Origin: Dehalococcoidia bacterium
GTDB lineage: Bacteria; Chloroflexota; Dehalococcoidia; DSTF01; JALHUB01
Length of the DNA: 64,000 nucleotides
Reading direction: 5' to 3'
Assembly (NCBI GenBank): GCA_030018455.1
Contig: JASEFU010000008.1
Location: forward strand, 45,958 to 109,957
Shown here: positions 32,358 through 40,788 of the stretch, in pieces
How the letters are laid out: each line of letters opens with the position of its first letter
How positions within the stretch are numbered: position 1 is the first letter of the stretch
The notes under the pieces: generated by a model
The model's database searches: none
What the model was told of the DNA's origin: nothing
Seen by the model: only the letters and a program-made list of their open reading frames with translations
Made by a program: the position numbers and the translations under genes

Positions 32358-33602
32358 ATGGCTCCTGACGCACTCTACTCGTTCGAACGCAGCGACGCCC
32401 TCTTTGAGCGCGCGCAAAAAGTGGTACCCGGCGGCATATACGGACACCAGAGCCCGCGGCTGCTAACGCTCGGCTCATACCCCAGCTTCCTCGCGCGCGG
32501 CGATGGCTGCCGCATCTGGGACGTCGACGGGAACGAGTACATCGACTTCATGTGCTCGTACGGGCCCATCGTTCTCGGTCACCGTCACCCGAAGGTGGAA
32601 GCGGCCGCGCGCGCGCAGCAGGAGAAGGCCGACTGCCAGAACCTGCCCTCCGAGGCGTGGGTCGAGCTCGCCGAGCTGCTCGTCGGCATCACCCCCTGGG
32701 CGGCGTGGGCCGTCTTCGCCAAGAACGGCTCCGACGTCACCACGTGGTCGCTCGCCCTGGCCCGCGCTTACACCGGCAAGGACAAGATAATCATGGCCCG
32801 CGACGCCTACCACGGCGTCGGCGCCTGGTGCACGCCGGGGAAGGCCGGCATCACCGCCAACGAGAAAGCCGACATCCTCTGTTTCGAGTGGAACGACCTC
32901 GAAGACCTGCGACGCGTCGTCGACGAGAACCGGGGCGAGATCGCGGGCATAATCCTCACGCCCTTCCGCCATGAAGCCTTCCACGACTCCGTCATGCCCG
33001 CGCCCGGCTTTCTCCAGAGCGTGCGCCGCCTCTGCGACCAGGAGCACCTGATCTTCATCCTCGACGACGTGCGCGCCGGCTTCCGGCTCGACCTAGCGGG
33101 CTCCGGCGAGTACTTCGGCGTCGAGCCCGACATCACCTGCTACTGCAAGGCGATCGCCAACGGCTACCCGGTTGCCGCCGGGCTCGGTCGCGAAGAGCTC
33201 CGCGACTTCGCGCAGGCGGTCTTCTTCACGGGCTCCTTCTGGACCGCCGCCGTGCCGATGGCCGCCGCGAAGGCGACAATCGAGACCCTCCGCGACGAGG
33301 GCGGCATTCAGCAGATGGACGCCATGGGCCGGCGCTTCTGGGAGGGGCTCGATCAGCAGGCGCGGTCGTTGGGACTGAAGATAACGCTGTCGGGCCCACC
33401 GTCGATCCCGTTCATGTCGTTCAAGGAGGACGAGGCCTTCGAGCGCAACCGGCTGTTTTGCGGCGAGGCAGCGAAGCGGGGCGTTTTCCTGCACCCGCAC
33501 CACAACTGGTTCATGATGGCGGCGCACACGGAGAAAGACATTGACGAGGCGCTGGTGGCGACCGAGGCCGCGTTCAAGGTGGTGAAGCAGCAATTCGGCT
33601 AG
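32358..33602 (+). CDS. Class III PLP-dependent aminotransferase (glutamate-1-semialdehyde-aminomutase-like)
   Basis: A 414-residue fold-type I PLP enzyme. DALFERAQKVVPGGIYG and MCSYGPIVLGHRHPKVEAA are the typical start of the GSA-aminomutase-like subgroup. FAKNGSDVTTWSLALARAYTG binds the phosphate. The Schiff-base lysine is K264 or so in CYCKAIANGYP, preceded by the aspartate in FILDDVRAGFR. True HemL normally keeps a GSEA-type motif and different flanks, and no other haem genes are near, so I would not call it hemL. An aminotransferase or aminomutase of another substrate is more likely. A strong promoter and a GGAAAGGAG site support the ATG at 32358. The stop overlaps the opposing amidase gene by four bases. 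Confidence 0.85.
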   Translation: MAPDALYSFERSDALFERAQKVVPGGIYGHQSPRLLTLGSYPSFLARGDGCRIWDVDGNEYIDFMCSYGPIVLGHRHPKVEAAARAQQEKADCQNLPSEAWVELAELLVGITPWAAWAVFAKNGSDVTTWSLALARAYTGKDKIIMARDAYHGVGAWCTPGKAGITANEKADILCFEWNDLEDLRRVVDENRGEIAGIILTPFRHEAFHDSVMPAPGFLQSVRRLCDQEHLIFILDDVRAGFRLDLAGSGEYFGVEPDITCYCKAIANGYPVAAGLGREELRDFAQAVFFTGSFWTAAVPMAAAKATIETLRDEGGIQQMDAMGRRFWEGLDQQARSLGLKITLSGPPSIPFMSFKEDEAFERNRLFCGEAAKRGVFLHPHHNWFMMAAHTEKDIDEALVATEAAFKVVKQQFG

Positions 33603-35026
33603 CCACGGCGCGACGGAATGTCGCGGGGCCAGCGGTCGTTCCAGGGACGCTCGCACTCGTACGCGTACGCTGCTTGCAGCACCAGGTCGTCGCGGTGACG
33701 CGGTCCCACGATCTGCAGTCCTGCCGGCAGCCCCGCGTCCGTGAAGCCCGCGCGCACCGTCGCCGCCGGATGCCCCGTCAGGTTGAAGGGGCACGTGAAC
33801 GCCACCATGTCCAGCGGCGTTTCCAGCGGCCGGCCGTCGATCTCCTGCGGCATATCGCCGCGCGCCCCGAACGCCTCCGTGGGCAGCGTCGGCGTCAGCA
33901 GCAGGTCGTAGCGGTCGAACAGGCGCCACAGCAGGTTCACCAGCTCCGCTCGCACCTTCTGCGCCGCCCCGTACTGCGCGGGCGTCAGCTTCCCGATCTG
34001 CTCGATCCCCCTCAGGAAGCCGCGCCCGAACTCCTCGCGGTGCGCCTCCAGTTTCTCGACGATCTCCGCGTATACCTCGCCGCCCGATATCGCCGCCCAG
34101 GCGACGCAGCTCTGCGGGAAGACTTCCGGAACCTCTTCGACTTCGTGGCCCAGCCGCTGGAAGACGCCGACGGCCTGCTTCACCTCGCGCATCACGTCCG
34201 GCTGCACCTTCGCGTAGCCGAGCGTCGGGCTCCAGCCGATGCGCAACTTCGACGGCAGCCGCTCCAGCGTCTCGACGTACGACAGGCCGGGGTGCGGCAG
34301 CGAGTCGGGGTCCGCGGGATGCGGCCCGACCACGGCGTCGAGGTAGAGGGCGGCGTCGCGTACGGTGCGCGTCAGCGGCCCGTAGCAGACGGTATCGCTC
34401 CAGGTCAGCATGGTGAAGGGGCCGCGCGGGACCCGGCCGTAGTGAGGCTTGATGCCGAAGCAGCCGACGTAGCACGCCGGTATGCGGACCGAGCCCCCGC
34501 CGTCGGAGCCGGTGGCGATCGGCACTATGCCGGAGGCGATCGCCGCCGACGAGCCGCCGCTGGAGCCGCCGGGCGTCCGCGTGAGGTCCCACGGGTTGAG
34601 CGTGGCCCCGAACAACAGGTTGCGCGTGAACGCCGTCGAGCCAAACTCGGGCGCGTTCGTCTTCCCCACGACGATGGCGCCCGCCGCCCGCAGCCGCTCG
34701 ACCTGGACGGAGTCGCGCTCGGGACGGTTCTCCTTGAACGGCACCGACCCGAAGGTGGTGGCAAAGCCCGCGACGTCTTCGAGGTCCTTCACCCCGAGGG
34801 GCAGGCCGGCCAGGGGCCCCGGGTCGCGCCCGCGGGCGATGCCGTCGGCCATGGCCTTCGCTTCCGCGAGCGCCCGCTCGCCGTCGACAGCGACGAACGC
34901 GTTGATGACGGGATTGACCTGCTCGATGCGCGCCAGGCACGCTTCCATCAGCTCGACAGGCGATAGCTCCCGCGAGCGGACGCGTCGGGCCAGCTCGTAC
35001 GCGGGCGTGAACCAGAGCTCGGACAT
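33599..35026 (-). CDS. Amidase signature family hydrolase
   Basis: A 475-residue amidase-signature enzyme that hydrolyses a carboxamide. The Ser-cisSer-Lys triad is recognisable: Lys80 in [11 protein letters not shown] and the glycine/serine block [17 protein letters not shown] (about 150-166), followed by [14 protein letters not shown]. GatA is the best known relative, but no gatB or gatC is adjacent and the C-terminal region ([25 protein letters not shown]) is that of free-standing amidases. I chose the ATG at 35026 behind GGGGAGGTG rather than the open frame up to 35104. The substrate is unknown. Confidence 0.9.
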   Translation of the reverse strand: MSELWFTPAYELARRVRSRELSPVELMEACLARIEQVNPVINAFVAVDGERALAEAKAMADGIARGRDPGPLAGLPLGVKDLEDVAGFATTFGSVPFKENRPERDSVQVERLRAAGAIVVGKTNAPEFGSTAFTRNLLFGATLNPWDLTRTPGGSSGGSSAAIASGIVPIATGSDGGGSVRIPACYVGCFGIKPHYGRVPRGPFTMLTWSDTVCYGPLTRTVRDAALYLDAVVGPHPADPDSLPHPGLSYVETLERLPSKLRIGWSPTLGYAKVQPDVMREVKQAVGVFQRLGHEVEEVPEVFPQSCVAWAAISGGEVYAEIVEKLEAHREEFGRGFLRGIEQIGKLTPAQYGAAQKVRAELVNLLWRLFDRYDLLLTPTLPTEAFGARGDMPQEIDGRPLETPLDMVAFTCPFNLTGHPAATVRAGFTDAGLPAGLQIVGPRHRDDLVLQAAYAYECERPWNDRWPRDIPSRRG

Positions 35027-35172
35027 AGCGCACCTCCCCGGAGCGAGACGGATACCACGGACCGCCTGCATGATAGCCCAACTTGCGCTATAGTGGGCAA
35101 TCATTAAGGGACTCAGCCGGCGCCGCGTCCTTCAGGGCGCGGTGTGGGGAGACGACAGAATAGGGGGATGCT

Positions 35173-35928
35173 ATGCCTTTCTTCGACTCGAATGGGGTGA
35201 AGATCCACTACGAGGTCGCCGGCGAGGGGCCGCCGATCATGCTCGTGCACGGCTTCGCCAGCAGCCTGAACGGTAACTGGGTGATAACCGGCTGGGTGAA
35301 GCGCCTGGTCGACGCTGGAAGGAAGACCATCGCCCTCGATTGCCGCGGCCACGGCGAAAGCGATAAGCCGCACGAGCCGGGCGCCTACAGCGGCGAATCG
35401 ATGAGCGGCGACGTCGTCAACCTGATGGACCACCTGGCGATTGAGAAGGCCGATCTTTTCGGCTACTCAATGGGCGGCTGGATATCGATGGAGCTGATGA
35501 CGCGTCACCCGCAGCGCTTCCGGCGCGTCGTGCTCGGCGGCGTGGGCAGCGTCTCGCGCGGCGCCACCGAGTCGTCGGCCATCGCGTCTGCCCTTTCCGC
35601 CGACGATGCCTCTGCCGTGAGTCATCCCGTGGGGCAGCGGTTTCGCGAGTTCGCTGAGTCGCAGGGGAACGACCTCAAGGCGCTCGCCGCCTGCGTCAGC
35701 CGGCCGCGCTCGCCGCTGGACGCCGAAATGCTGGGCAAGGTGCGCTTGCCGGTGCTGGTCGCCGTGGGGGAGAAGGACGATCTTGTGGGGCGGGCCGACG
35801 CCCTCGTGGCCGCGATCCCGGGTGCCCGCTTCGTCTCAATTCCCGACCGCGATCACCTGACGGTTGTGCCCGACCCCCGCTTCAAGGAAGCGATCCTCAG
35901 CTTCCTGGCCGAGGAGCCGTTCGCCTAA
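35173..35928 (+). CDS. Alpha/beta hydrolase
   Basis: A 251-residue soluble alpha/beta hydrolase without signal peptide. IMLVHGFASS forms the oxyanion strand, the nucleophile serine lies in FGYSMGGWIS (about residues 95-104), the acid in VGEKDDLVG, and the histidine in IPDRDHLTVV. It resembles 3-oxoadipate enol-lactonase-like and carboxylesterase members, but specific function cannot be assigned. The ATG follows an AGGGGG box. A TATAGT at 35089-35094 could be its -10 element, although no good -35 accompanies it. Confidence 0.85.
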   Translation: MPFFDSNGVKIHYEVAGEGPPIMLVHGFASSLNGNWVITGWVKRLVDAGRKTIALDCRGHGESDKPHEPGAYSGESMSGDVVNLMDHLAIEKADLFGYSMGGWISMELMTRHPQRFRRVVLGGVGSVSRGATESSAIASALSADDASAVSHPVGQRFREFAESQGNDLKALAACVSRPRSPLDAEMLGKVRLPVLVAVGEKDDLVGRADALVAAIPGARFVSIPDRDHLTVVPDPRFKEAILSFLAEEPFA

Positions 35929-36067
35929 CGAACCGCTGCAAAACCCTACTGCTGCAAAGATCCTGGCCGATCAGGGTGGCTGCGCCTGCTTCACTACTGC
36001 ATGCACCGAAGATGGCTGCCGCACCGTTGTTCATACGGTTCTGAGGGCCGTCATCTCCCCAATGAAG

Positions 36068-36087
36068 CTGAGGGTTTCAACCCTCAG
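36068..36087. terminator. Hairpin between converging genes
   Basis: CTGAGGGTT TC AACCCTCAG, perfect 9-bp arms, lies across the stop codon of the minus-strand gene and 140 bases after the end of the plus-strand hydrolase gene. It could stop transcription from both sides, although neither side has a clear T-run. Confidence 0.45.
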
Positions 36088-36736
36088 AATAGTTCACACC
36101 CCCTGGGCTTGAGAAGACCGCCTCGACGGACGACGGGTCTGAAACGGATAACACGAGGGGGCTGCCCGTCAGCCGCGGGGTTGCCGACCATTCCGAGCCG
36201 CTCCACGTCACCAGCCGCCTGTCGGTGAGCACGACCGCCGCCTCGTCGCCGAGAAGGCCGCGATAGGCCTCCTGCAACGCGGCGGCATCGTACGGGTACT
36301 CGTATTCGCCCCCGGGGTGGCTGACGCCGCCGTACGACGGCTGCGAGCGACCCCGTAGCCGCGCCTCCTCCGCGTCGACCTCACTCCGCATGGGCAGTAT
36401 GCGGTAGTCTTCCTTCGCAACGTCGCGCACGCGGGCCCACGCAATCGCGTTCGCGGCTGTCGCCACGATGCGCCGCACCTCGGTCTGCGGCCGCCCGGCC
36501 AGCGCCGCCACGATGTCGCCCATCACCACTGCTTGCCGTCCCAGCGCCTCGGACAGGCGCCCGGCGAGCCTTTCGACGTCCAGCCCGCGCGCGTCGCCGT
36601 CGATGTAGATGCGGACGGCATCGCCCTGCGCCGTTTTCGCTGCCTTCGCTGCCTCCTGGAGCTCCTTTGCCGGCACCTTCGGCAGATAGACCGGCCGCGT
36701 TGAGAGGGGGTTGGAGCGTGTTGGTCTTACCGGCAT
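36077..36736 (-). CDS. Uncharacterised protein, resembles DUF6775-type putative metallopeptidase
   Basis: A 219-residue soluble protein. I do not recognise it with certainty. Its plan is an N-terminal alpha/beta part (AVRIYIDGDARGLDVERLAG), a middle segment with YEYPYDAAALQEAYRGLLG, and a C-terminal AAVVLTDRRLVTWSGSEW followed by LTGSPLVLSVSD. This recalls the DUF6775 layout, in which ITDRLF.TW precedes strand pairs, but the HExxH-like residues expected of a peptidase are not seen. It is the last gene of the five-gene minus-strand operon, one base after the PHP gene. The C-terminal end coincides with a hairpin. Confidence 0.6.
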   Translation of the reverse strand: MPVRPTRSNPLSTRPVYLPKVPAKELQEAAKAAKTAQGDAVRIYIDGDARGLDVERLAGRLSEALGRQAVVMGDIVAALAGRPQTEVRRIVATAANAIAWARVRDVAKEDYRILPMRSEVDAEEARLRGRSQPSYGGVSHPGGEYEYPYDAAALQEAYRGLLGDEAAVVLTDRRLVTWSGSEWSATPRLTGSPLVLSVSDPSSVEAVFSSPGGVNYSEG

Positions 36737-36737
36737 G

Positions 36738-37448
36738 TCATTCCTCCAGGTCGGCGCGTCCGCCGCCGGAAGCGCTGAGCTCGCGGCCCCGCCTATCGAT
36801 GAGCCCTTCCGACGCCCAGTCGCCGCCGCGGCAGCGCCCCCGTTTGATTGCCTCTACCAGGTCGTGCTCGCTCCTGATGTCGTCCTCGAACACGGTGAAC
36901 GACCTCGCGACCTCCATCAGGCGGTGCGAGTCGCTGCCGCCCGTTGTCGGCAACGCGAGCCGTCCGGCTAACTCCGACGCCATCCTCCGTTGCTGCTCGC
37001 CCATGCGCCCGTTGTGCACCTCAATGGCGTCCATCAGCCGCCAGCGGTACCGCTGCGTGAGCCGCGCCCACTCTTCCTCGACGGACCGGCCGGCGAGCAG
37101 GGCCGACGCCAGGTCCTGGAACGGGTGCGCCGCGATCATCACGCCGCCCGCTTCGTCCACCTGCGCCCGCAATTCCTCGACGCTGGGGATGCGCAGCCAG
37201 CGCTGTGGCCCTGCCAGCCCGAAGACGAGCACGTGCCCGATGTCCGTATCGACCTCCGCGCCGACCACCACCGGAAAGTCCGTCCGCTGCCGCAGCATCT
37301 CCACTTTCTCCGGGTCCCACAACTGGTCGTGGTCGGTGATGGCGATTCCGTCGAGGCCCCAGCGGCGCGCCTGTTCGACGAGACGAAACGGGTCGACGTG
37401 GCTGTCGCCGGAGCCCCAGCCGGTGTGATTATGGAGGTCGATGAGCAT
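36738..37448 (-). CDS. PHP-domain metal-dependent phosphoesterase
   Basis: A 236-residue PHP-family hydrolase. Metal-ligand motifs are in order: DLHNHT at residues 4-9, IAITDHDQ (about 36-43), the glutamate in VVGAEVDTD, AAHPFQ, and GGSDSHRL near residue 172. Such enzymes use two or three metals to hydrolyse phosphate esters such as nucleoside 3',5'-bisphosphates or other small phosphates. It lies 18 bases after the Cys-rich gene and one base before the next gene, so it is in the middle of the Fe-S operon, where a hydrolase is unexpected. Confidence 0.88.
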   Translation of the reverse strand: MLIDLHNHTGWGSGDSHVDPFRLVEQARRWGLDGIAITDHDQLWDPEKVEMLRQRTDFPVVVGAEVDTDIGHVLVFGLAGPQRWLRIPSVEELRAQVDEAGGVMIAAHPFQDLASALLAGRSVEEEWARLTQRYRWRLMDAIEVHNGRMGEQQRRMASELAGRLALPTTGGSDSHRLMEVARSFTVFEDDIRSEHDLVEAIKRGRCRGGDWASEGLIDRRGRELSASGGGRADLEE

Positions 37449-37466
37449 CCGAAAGCGATATCAAGG

Positions 37467-38009
37467 TCAGGCAGGCCTTATGCTGAACTGGCAATAGTCA
37501 TCCTTTGGGACGGCGGCCTCCAATGCCACCTTCACATTGAAGCCGAAGCGTTCGAAAGCGAGCCGGCAGGCGGCGAGACAAGCCTCTTTGCAGGGCAGGC
37601 GGGCAGCCTCTTCCTCGCCCAGCTCCTCGCGGACCGTCTTGACATAATCGCAGAACGGCACCCAGAAGACGAGGCCGCGCGCTCCGTTTTCGACGATGGG
37701 CAGCGTATATATGGGCTGCGTCGCCAGGTACGCTATCTCAACGAACCGCTCCGGTATGAACGGGAAGGCGAGGCTGCCCGTCTTCGCCGCCGCCGCCTTA
37801 AGCACCTCATACGTGCGGTCGCTGTACTGCTCGCCCAGCTCCAGCGTGCGCTCCATCCACCGCCGGCCGAAGTCGGCGAAGAAGGCGTCGCGAGGTGCGT
37901 TGCCCGCCGCTTTTAGTTCGGCGCGCAGCGCTTCCGGCCCGAACTCGCTTTCGAGCCTCGTGATCATCTCCTCAGCCAGGTCCCAGGTGTAGCCGGCAGT
38001 CGAGGTCAT
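37467..38009 (-). CDS. Cysteine-containing protein of unknown function, weak V4R-like C-terminus
   Basis: A 180-residue protein without a confident family. Residues about 45-130 are mixed helices and strands with aromatic clusters (SLAFPFIPERFVEIAYLAT, GLVFWVPFCDY). The end has four cysteines in LPCKEACLAACRLAFERFG and DDYCQFSIRP. The last segment resembles the E..C...D.YC.F.I close of V4R domains that bind small hydrophobic ligands, and the cysteines could hold a metal or cluster. The ATG at 38009 overlaps the ferredoxin stop by four bases and has GAGG upstream. Coupled translation with two Fe-S proteins suggests a partner in the same redox complex. Confidence 0.6.
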   Translation of the reverse strand: MTSTAGYTWDLAEEMITRLESEFGPEALRAELKAAGNAPRDAFFADFGRRWMERTLELGEQYSDRTYEVLKAAAAKTGSLAFPFIPERFVEIAYLATQPIYTLPIVENGARGLVFWVPFCDYVKTVREELGEEEAARLPCKEACLAACRLAFERFGFNVKVALEAAVPKDDYCQFSIRPA

Positions 38010-38275
38010 GCGGAAACCTCCTCGGGCATAGTCAGGCTGATTGCGCCGACGGGACAGACCTCGACGCACTTGTTGCAGGCGGTGCACTTGTCGCGGTAGG
38101 CGGGAAAGACCACGTAGTTGCCGGGCTCCTTCCTGTCGAGCTCGACGCCGCGGATCATTTTGACAGCCGTCACGTTGAATACGGCCGGCGGGCAGACGCG
38201 CAGGCAGCGCTTGCAGTCAAAGGGGGTGGTGCAGAGCTCGCGGTTGATATTGATTATCGGGCTTACCGGGTTCAT
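38006..38275 (-). CDS. Two-[4Fe-4S] ferredoxin
   Basis: An 89-residue ferredoxin-like protein. One cluster motif is CTACNKCVEVCP (about 64-75). The other is the variant CTTPFDCKRCLRVCP (about 15-29), with a longer first spacing. Each motif's last cysteine is followed by the usual proline. It should carry low-potential electrons in the cytoplasm. It sits 10 bases after the larger Fe-S gene and overlaps the following gene by four bases. Confidence 0.9.
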   Translation of the reverse strand: MNPVSPIININRELCTTPFDCKRCLRVCPPAVFNVTAVKMIRGVELDRKEPGNYVVFPAYRDKCTACNKCVEVCPVGAISLTMPEEVSA

Positions 38276-38285
38276 CGCGTTCTCC

Positions 38286-39119
38286 TTACCACACCCTCTT
38301 CAACACAGGGTACTTGTCCCTTTCCACCAGGCTTATCGCGCCGCGGTTGCAGGCGGTCATGCAGAGGCCGCAGCCGAAGCAGGCCATGGGGTCGATATTC
38401 GGCTTGTCGATCGTCGCCTCGTACTTGAGGGCGTTGAACTGGCAGCGGCCCAGGCATTCGCCGCAGCCGTTGCATCGCTCGTAGTCGACCTCGCAGATGT
38501 ACTCGCCCTTGACGAGCTGATAGTCCAGCCCGTAATCGACTCGCAGGCGGATGGGCAGGCAATCGGGGTAGTCGCAGTTGCAGATGCCGCCGATGAAGTC
38601 GCCGCCCTCCTGCATGAGGATGTGCACCATGCCGCGCTTGTCCCAGTACTCCAGGAACTCCGCCGTCTGCTTCGGGCTGAGGAATTCGACGCCGCCGCGG
38701 TAGCGTTCCGGCCAGCGCTCCCACTTGAACATCCCCGTGCCCAGCCCGAGACAACTGTACTCGTTGATGTTCGTCTCCTCTTCGCCGCGCGCCGTTTTCC
38801 GGCAGATGCAATGCATGGCAGCGGTGGGCGTGCCCATTTCCATGACCACGTCAATGCAGTCCTTCAGGGGGACGACCTGCGTGCCCGGCTGCGTTGCGTG
38901 GCGACGGTTCATCTCGCTGATGATGGAGCGGAACTTATCGAGGTCGCCGTTGGCCTTCGCCTGTATGGCGTCCTGGAGGCCCATCCCTACGTTTTGCGGG
39001 TCGCCGCGAAAGTTGCTCTTGGCGCCGGGCTCTCGCAGCTTGTACATGCGGTTGGAGTAGTTCTTGGGGTTCTTATACCAGACGGTCCCGTCGCCCAGCC
39101 ATTCGCACATCCGGCACAT
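38286..39119 (-). CDS. Multi-cluster 4Fe-4S protein with CICR/ICNC domain
   Basis: A 277-residue cytoplasmic Fe-S protein that heads the five-gene operon. The N-terminus has CRMCEW. A middle domain carries HCICRKT, SCLGLGTG, GMVHILMQ and ICNCDYPDCLP, a cysteine-rich module seen in uncharacterised ferredoxin-like proteins of anaerobes. The C-terminus has two standard clusters, CNGCGECLGRCQ and CFGCGLCMTACN. At least three clusters are therefore likely. The ATG follows GGAGAGGC. On the minus strand a TATACT (39166-39161) lies upstream as a possible -10. The electron donor, acceptor and substrate are unknown. Confidence 0.85.
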   Translation of the reverse strand: MCRMCEWLGDGTVWYKNPKNYSNRMYKLREPGAKSNFRGDPQNVGMGLQDAIQAKANGDLDKFRSIISEMNRRHATQPGTQVVPLKDCIDVVMEMGTPTAAMHCICRKTARGEEETNINEYSCLGLGTGMFKWERWPERYRGGVEFLSPKQTAEFLEYWDKRGMVHILMQEGGDFIGGICNCDYPDCLPIRLRVDYGLDYQLVKGEYICEVDYERCNGCGECLGRCQFNALKYEATIDKPNIDPMACFGCGLCMTACNRGAISLVERDKYPVLKRVW

Positions 39120-39288
39120 CGGCCTCTCCTTCCTCGGTTGCAGCGGGTCGAAGCCGTTTCAGTATAGCACTTCGCAATTCAATAAGGCCCCCCGGCTCCA
39201 AGGGAGAAAGTGTCCGTCAACGGATAGATAACGGACAAACGGACGGTGGCGCGGGCGTTCCCCCGGCGGGGTGAGATGCGGCCCTGCG

Positions 39289-39317
39289 TTGACAGGGGGG
39301 CGAGCTCCGATTATGTT
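39289..39317 (+). promoter_or_regulatory. Sigma-70-type promoter of the MFS gene
   Basis: A perfect TTGACA (39289-39294), 17 bases, then TATGTT (39312-39317). The predicted start is about 30 bases before the ATG at 39355. Confidence 0.6.
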
Positions 39318-39354
39318 GACGGTAGTCCCATTGAATCGCAAACGGAACTGACGG

Positions 39355-40719
39355 ATGGAGCCTCCTGCCACGAAAATACCCGGTGGGGAAGAGGCCGCAA
39401 GCGGCCGTCGCCTCGCGGCGGCGACAAACGAGGGCGCCCGCGGCGGAAGCAAAACGTTCGCCGCACTCAGCAGTCTCAACTACCGCTGGTACTGGACGAG
39501 CCTCCTCCTCTACTTCATGGCCATGCAGATGTCGCAGGTGGCGCGCAGCTTCCTCGCCTACGACATCGCGGGGAAGGCGACCGCGCTCGGCTTCGTGAGC
39601 GTCGCCTGGGGCATACCCATGTCCCTCTGCTCTCCCCTGGGCGGCGTCATCGCCGATCGCGTGGACAAGCGGAAGCTCCTGCTCGTCACGCAGAGCTTCA
39701 TCACCTTCTTCTATCTGGTGATGGCCGTGCTCGTGCACGCCGGCGTCATCGAGATCTGGCACCTCGTCGTCATAAGCTTCTGCCAGGGAATTGTGTGGGC
39801 GTTCAACATGCCCGCGCGCCAGGCGCTGGTGCCGGAGCTGGCGGGCGAGGGCGAGTCGCTGATGAACGCTCTCGCTTTGAACAGCGGCGCCATGAACGCC
39901 ACCCGCATCATCGGGCCTTCGCTCGCGGGCGGTCTCATCGCCCTGCCCTGGTTCGGCATGACCGGCACCTTCTACACCGTCGTCGCCCTCGATACCGCCG
40001 TCCTCTTCGCCCTGTGGAAGATCGAGTCGCCGGGTGCGGCGCGCCGTCAGACAGCACGTCCGTTCTGGGAGGAGATGACCGTCGGCGCGAGGTACATCCT
40101 CAATTACTGGTCGCTGGTCGTCCTCATTATGATGGCCTTTGTCGTCGTGCTCGTCGGCATGTCGTACTTCGTGCTCCTGCCCGTCTTCGCCGGCGAGGAG
40201 GTCTACGACGTCGGCTCCTTCGGCTTTGGGATGATGAACACATTCGTCGGCATCGGCGCGATCATGGGGTCGCTGCTGATGGCGCGCATCAGCGGCTACC
40301 CGCACCGCTCCGCGTTGCAGCTCCTCGTCGGCATCGGCTTCGGCGTCGGGCTGCTGCTGTTCGGGATTGCGCCCGTGTTCGCCCTTGCGCTTGTCACGCT
40401 GGCGCTTGTCGGCTTCATGTCCACAAGCTACGCCACCCTGAACAACACCCTCATCTTCGCCCACACAGAGCGTGAGTTCACGGGCAGGGTGATGAGCGTG
40501 TACACGCTCACATGGTCGCTCCAGCCGATCGCCATAATGCCGCTCACCGCCACCGCCGACCTCGCGGGGGCGCGGCCAGTGATGGCGGCGATGGGGGTGG
40601 CCGTCGCCTCGTTCGTAGCGCTGGTTGCCGTCCTCTACCCCGGCTATCGCCGCATCGGCACACCCGCCGCCATCGCCCTCGAACGGGCAAGCGCGGTCGA
40701 GGCCGCTCCCGGCAAGTGA
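39355..40719 (+). CDS. Major facilitator superfamily transporter
   Basis: A 454-residue MFS permease with about twelve hydrophobic segments. RVDKRKLLL after GGVIADR is the loop 2-3 signature (G-x3-D-R-x2-(K/R)-(R/K)). The opening SLNYRWYWTSLLLYFMAMQM and the ALVPELAGEGESLMNALALN stretch are typical of the EntS/MdtG-like export branch. A roughly 35-residue hydrophilic N-terminus precedes the first helix. It probably exports a small molecule, but the substrate cannot be read from sequence. It has its own promoter and no obvious partner. Confidence 0.85.
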   Translation: MEPPATKIPGGEEAASGRRLAAATNEGARGGSKTFAALSSLNYRWYWTSLLLYFMAMQMSQVARSFLAYDIAGKATALGFVSVAWGIPMSLCSPLGGVIADRVDKRKLLLVTQSFITFFYLVMAVLVHAGVIEIWHLVVISFCQGIVWAFNMPARQALVPELAGEGESLMNALALNSGAMNATRIIGPSLAGGLIALPWFGMTGTFYTVVALDTAVLFALWKIESPGAARRQTARPFWEEMTVGARYILNYWSLVVLIMMAFVVVLVGMSYFVLLPVFAGEEVYDVGSFGFGMMNTFVGIGAIMGSLLMARISGYPHRSALQLLVGIGFGVGLLLFGIAPVFALALVTLALVGFMSTSYATLNNTLIFAHTEREFTGRVMSVYTLTWSLQPIAIMPLTATADLAGARPVMAAMGVAVASFVALVAVLYPGYRRIGTPAAIALERASAVEAAPGK

Positions 40720-40788
40720 TTTCCTCCCCATGTTATCCTTGAAGTAGGAGGCGGCTCCAATGAGGCTGCCTTTCCACGGAGGACGGCA

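Noticed and set aside
33599..35026. Amidase considered as GatA of the tRNA amidotransferase
   Set aside because: No gatB or gatC is adjacent and the C-terminal region fits stand-alone amidases better.
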